NCBI RefSeq assembly: GCF_010500965.1
Contig: NZ_QVMI01000009.1
Location: 85,229-149,228, forward strand
Source of the DNA: Bacteroides sp. 51
GTDB lineage: Bacteria; Bacteroidota; Bacteroidia; Bacteroidales; Bacteroidaceae
DNA: 64,000 bases
Direction: 5' to 3'
Positions within the stretch are counted from its first letter, which is position 1; every line of letters starts with the position of its first letter. The position numbers and the translations under genes are program-made. A model generated the notes under the pieces. It did not search any database and was not told the DNA's origin. It saw nothing but the letters and a program-made list of their open reading frames with translations. Shown piece by piece: positions 62,594-64,000 of this stretch.

Positions 62594-62688
62594 TTTATAC
62601 CCTGCCTTTATTCCTTTCAACATTCCTGCACCGATAAGAAGTAACTGATGTTTATTTTTGTTCTCAATGAAAAATACATTTAGTTACT
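62594..62688 (+). promoter_or_regulatory. Promoter of second GH88 gene with conserved operator
   Basis: TTTATACCCTG (62594-62604), AGTAACT (62640-62646), -7 TATTTTTG (62653-62660) and AGTTACT (62682-62688), with offsets identical to the copy at 27836-27930. The surrounding sequence is also similar, so the whole promoter was duplicated with the gene or kept under selection. Confidence 0.78.
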
Positions 62689-62708
62689 TTTAATCGGATT
62701 AATTTAAT

Positions 62709-63986
62709 ATGAAAAAGAATCTCTTTCTGTTTGCCTCTTTGTTAGCTATAGTGTTGGTTTCATGTAAGACTCCACCCAAAGAAGATTATAGCTGGGTAAA
62801 AAAAGGTATTGATGTGGCTTCGGCCCAACTTAAGTTCACCACTACTGAAATAGCCGATTCTGCTATGTTGCCCCGTTCCATTTGGGTGGGTTATGAGATG
62901 GATTTCCTTTGCGAACAATTGGGAAGGGATTCAATGACCTTTAAAGACTCGCTCCGGCTAAAACCAATCCAAAGGCTGGGGCAAAGAAGGCTGGCTGGAA
63001 TATACGATTGGACAAGCGGCTTTTTCCCGGGTACTTTATGGTACACCTACGAATTGACCGGCGATAATGCACTGAAACAACAAGCCATTAAGTTCACCAA
63101 CCTGTTATATCCTGTAAGAAAGTACACAGGTACGCACGATCTTGGATTTATGATGAATTGCAGCTTTGGCAATGCCGGGCGCCTTTCTCCTAGCGACACC
63201 ATTCCCTCTATCCTGCAACAAACGGCAGACAACCTGATATCCCGCTACAATCCTCAAATCGGAGCCATCCGTTCGTGGGACTTCGGAAAATGGAACTTCC
63301 CGGTTATTATTGATAATATGATGAACCTTGATCTGTTGTTCAATGTAAGCAAACTCACCGGAGATCCTAGATATAAGGATGTAGCCATTAAGCATGCCTA
63401 TAAAACAATGAAGTACCACTTCCGCCCGGATTATTCTTCTTACCATGTAATCAGCTACAACGACGATGGCTCTGTTGAATATAGAAATACGCACCAGGGT
63501 AAGAACGATGAGTCTTCATGGGCCCGCGGACAGTCATGGGCGGTGTACGGATACATTTCCTGCTACCGTGAAACGGGTGATAAAGCCTTCCTTGATTTTG
63601 CCGTGAATATTGCCGACTTTATCATGTCGCGCGTGAAAACCGATGACCTGATACCATTGTGGGATTATGATGCACCCGATACACCGGAGACGCCAAGAGA
63701 TGCCTCGGCAGCTTCTATCGTTGCTTCTGCATTTATTGAGTTGAGCACGATAGTGCCCGATGGTGGTAAATATCTGGATTATGCGGTGACGATCATGAAG
63801 AACCTGTCGTCTGATGCTTATCTGGCTAAGGTAGGCGAGAACCAGGGATTCATATTGATGCATTCTACCGGTTCACTACCGAATGGCTCTGAGATAGACA
63901 CTCCGCTGAATTATGCCGATTACTATTACATGGAGGCGCTCCAGAGATATATGGAACTGAAAGGATTAGAATATAAAGACTTATAA
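62709..63986 (+). CDS. GH88 unsaturated glucuronyl hydrolase, lipoprotein (copy 2)
   Basis: A 425-residue enzyme closely similar along its length to the one at 27950. Catalytic Asp residues are D144 (GTHDLGFMM) and D202 (VIIDNMMNLDLLF); lipobox VLVSC. The main differences lie in the N-terminal 80 residues and at scattered surface positions, so substrate preference could differ. It follows HTCS 2 and has its own promoter. A copy of the GGTTCGCGAACC-type element begins 2 bases after its stop, as after PL12. Confidence 0.94.
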   Translation: MKKNLFLFASLLAIVLVSCKTPPKEDYSWVKKGIDVASAQLKFTTTEIADSAMLPRSIWVGYEMDFLCEQLGRDSMTFKDSLRLKPIQRLGQRRLAGIYDWTSGFFPGTLWYTYELTGDNALKQQAIKFTNLLYPVRKYTGTHDLGFMMNCSFGNAGRLSPSDTIPSILQQTADNLISRYNPQIGAIRSWDFGKWNFPVIIDNMMNLDLLFNVSKLTGDPRYKDVAIKHAYKTMKYHFRPDYSSYHVISYNDDGSVEYRNTHQGKNDESSWARGQSWAVYGYISCYRETGDKAFLDFAVNIADFIMSRVKTDDLIPLWDYDAPDTPETPRDASAASIVASAFIELSTIVPDGGKYLDYAVTIMKNLSSDAYLAKVGENQGFILMHSTGSLPNGSEIDTPLNYADYYYMEALQRYMELKGLEYKDL

Positions 63987-63987
63987 T

Positions 63988-64000
63988 ACTGTAGGGGCGG
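63988..64000. repeat. Start of a third GGGGCGG inverted-repeat element
   Basis: ACTGTAGGGGCGG matches the first 13 bases of the element at 19859; the window ends here. Confidence 0.7.

Noticed and set aside
1-64000. tRNA or rRNA genes
   Set aside because: I saw no stretch with convincing cloverleaf features or rRNA-like sequence; a dedicated tRNA scan would settle this.

Overview
The window looks like a chromosomal segment of a gut Bacteroidales, most probably Parabacteroides. The evidence is the Bacteroidota -7 promoter element (TAnnTTTG) at many starts, two SusC/SusD pairs, two hybrid two-component regulators, fimbrillin-type lipoproteins, a DUF3836 protein and many intergenic palindromic repeats. 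The species call is inference.

Layout. (1) 1-6.8 kb: housekeeping. A 5'-truncated TPR protein, an outer-membrane beta-barrel protein and topA. (2) 6.9-17 kb: a peptide-secretion island. It has a C39-peptidase ABC exporter, an HlyD adaptor, seven small double-glycine precursor peptides (five not visible as ordinary long ORFs), several small membrane proteins and a lipoprotein that may confer immunity, and a histidine kinase/OmpR-type regulator pair. Five minus-strand promoters across this island share one architecture: three GTTAG half-sites at 11-bp (once 10-11-bp) period, starting exactly 22 bp upstream of the end of the -7 box. This defines a likely regulon of the neighbouring two-component system and is the most interesting system here. 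(3) 17-27.8 kb: a decayed AraC gene, argS, HU, two overlapping rhomboid proteases, an EEP-family protein, a peptidyl-dipeptidase whose lipoprotein signal peptide is interrupted by a stop codon, and an ADP-forming acyl-CoA synthetase. (4) 27.8-64 kb: a composite polysaccharide utilization locus (PUL).

The PUL has GH88 and a PL12 heparinase, then a hybrid regulator with SusC/SusD, three fimbrillin-like lipoproteins, a PL15-like lyase and a GH29. Convergent to these are GH95, GH29, SusD and SusC, and then a second hybrid regulator and a second GH88. Lyases would cut uronic-acid linkages, the two GH88 enzymes would remove the resulting unsaturated uronic acid, and GH29/GH95 would remove fucose or a related sugar. 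No sulfatase is present, so the target is probably a fucosylated, uronate-containing, little-sulfated glycan (inference). The two GH88 genes share an almost identical promoter.

Repeats are unusually rich: three arrays of short palindromes with an exact 23-bp period, three copies of a GGTTCGCGAACC inverted-repeat element (one cut by the window end), and several other MITE-like inverted repeats.
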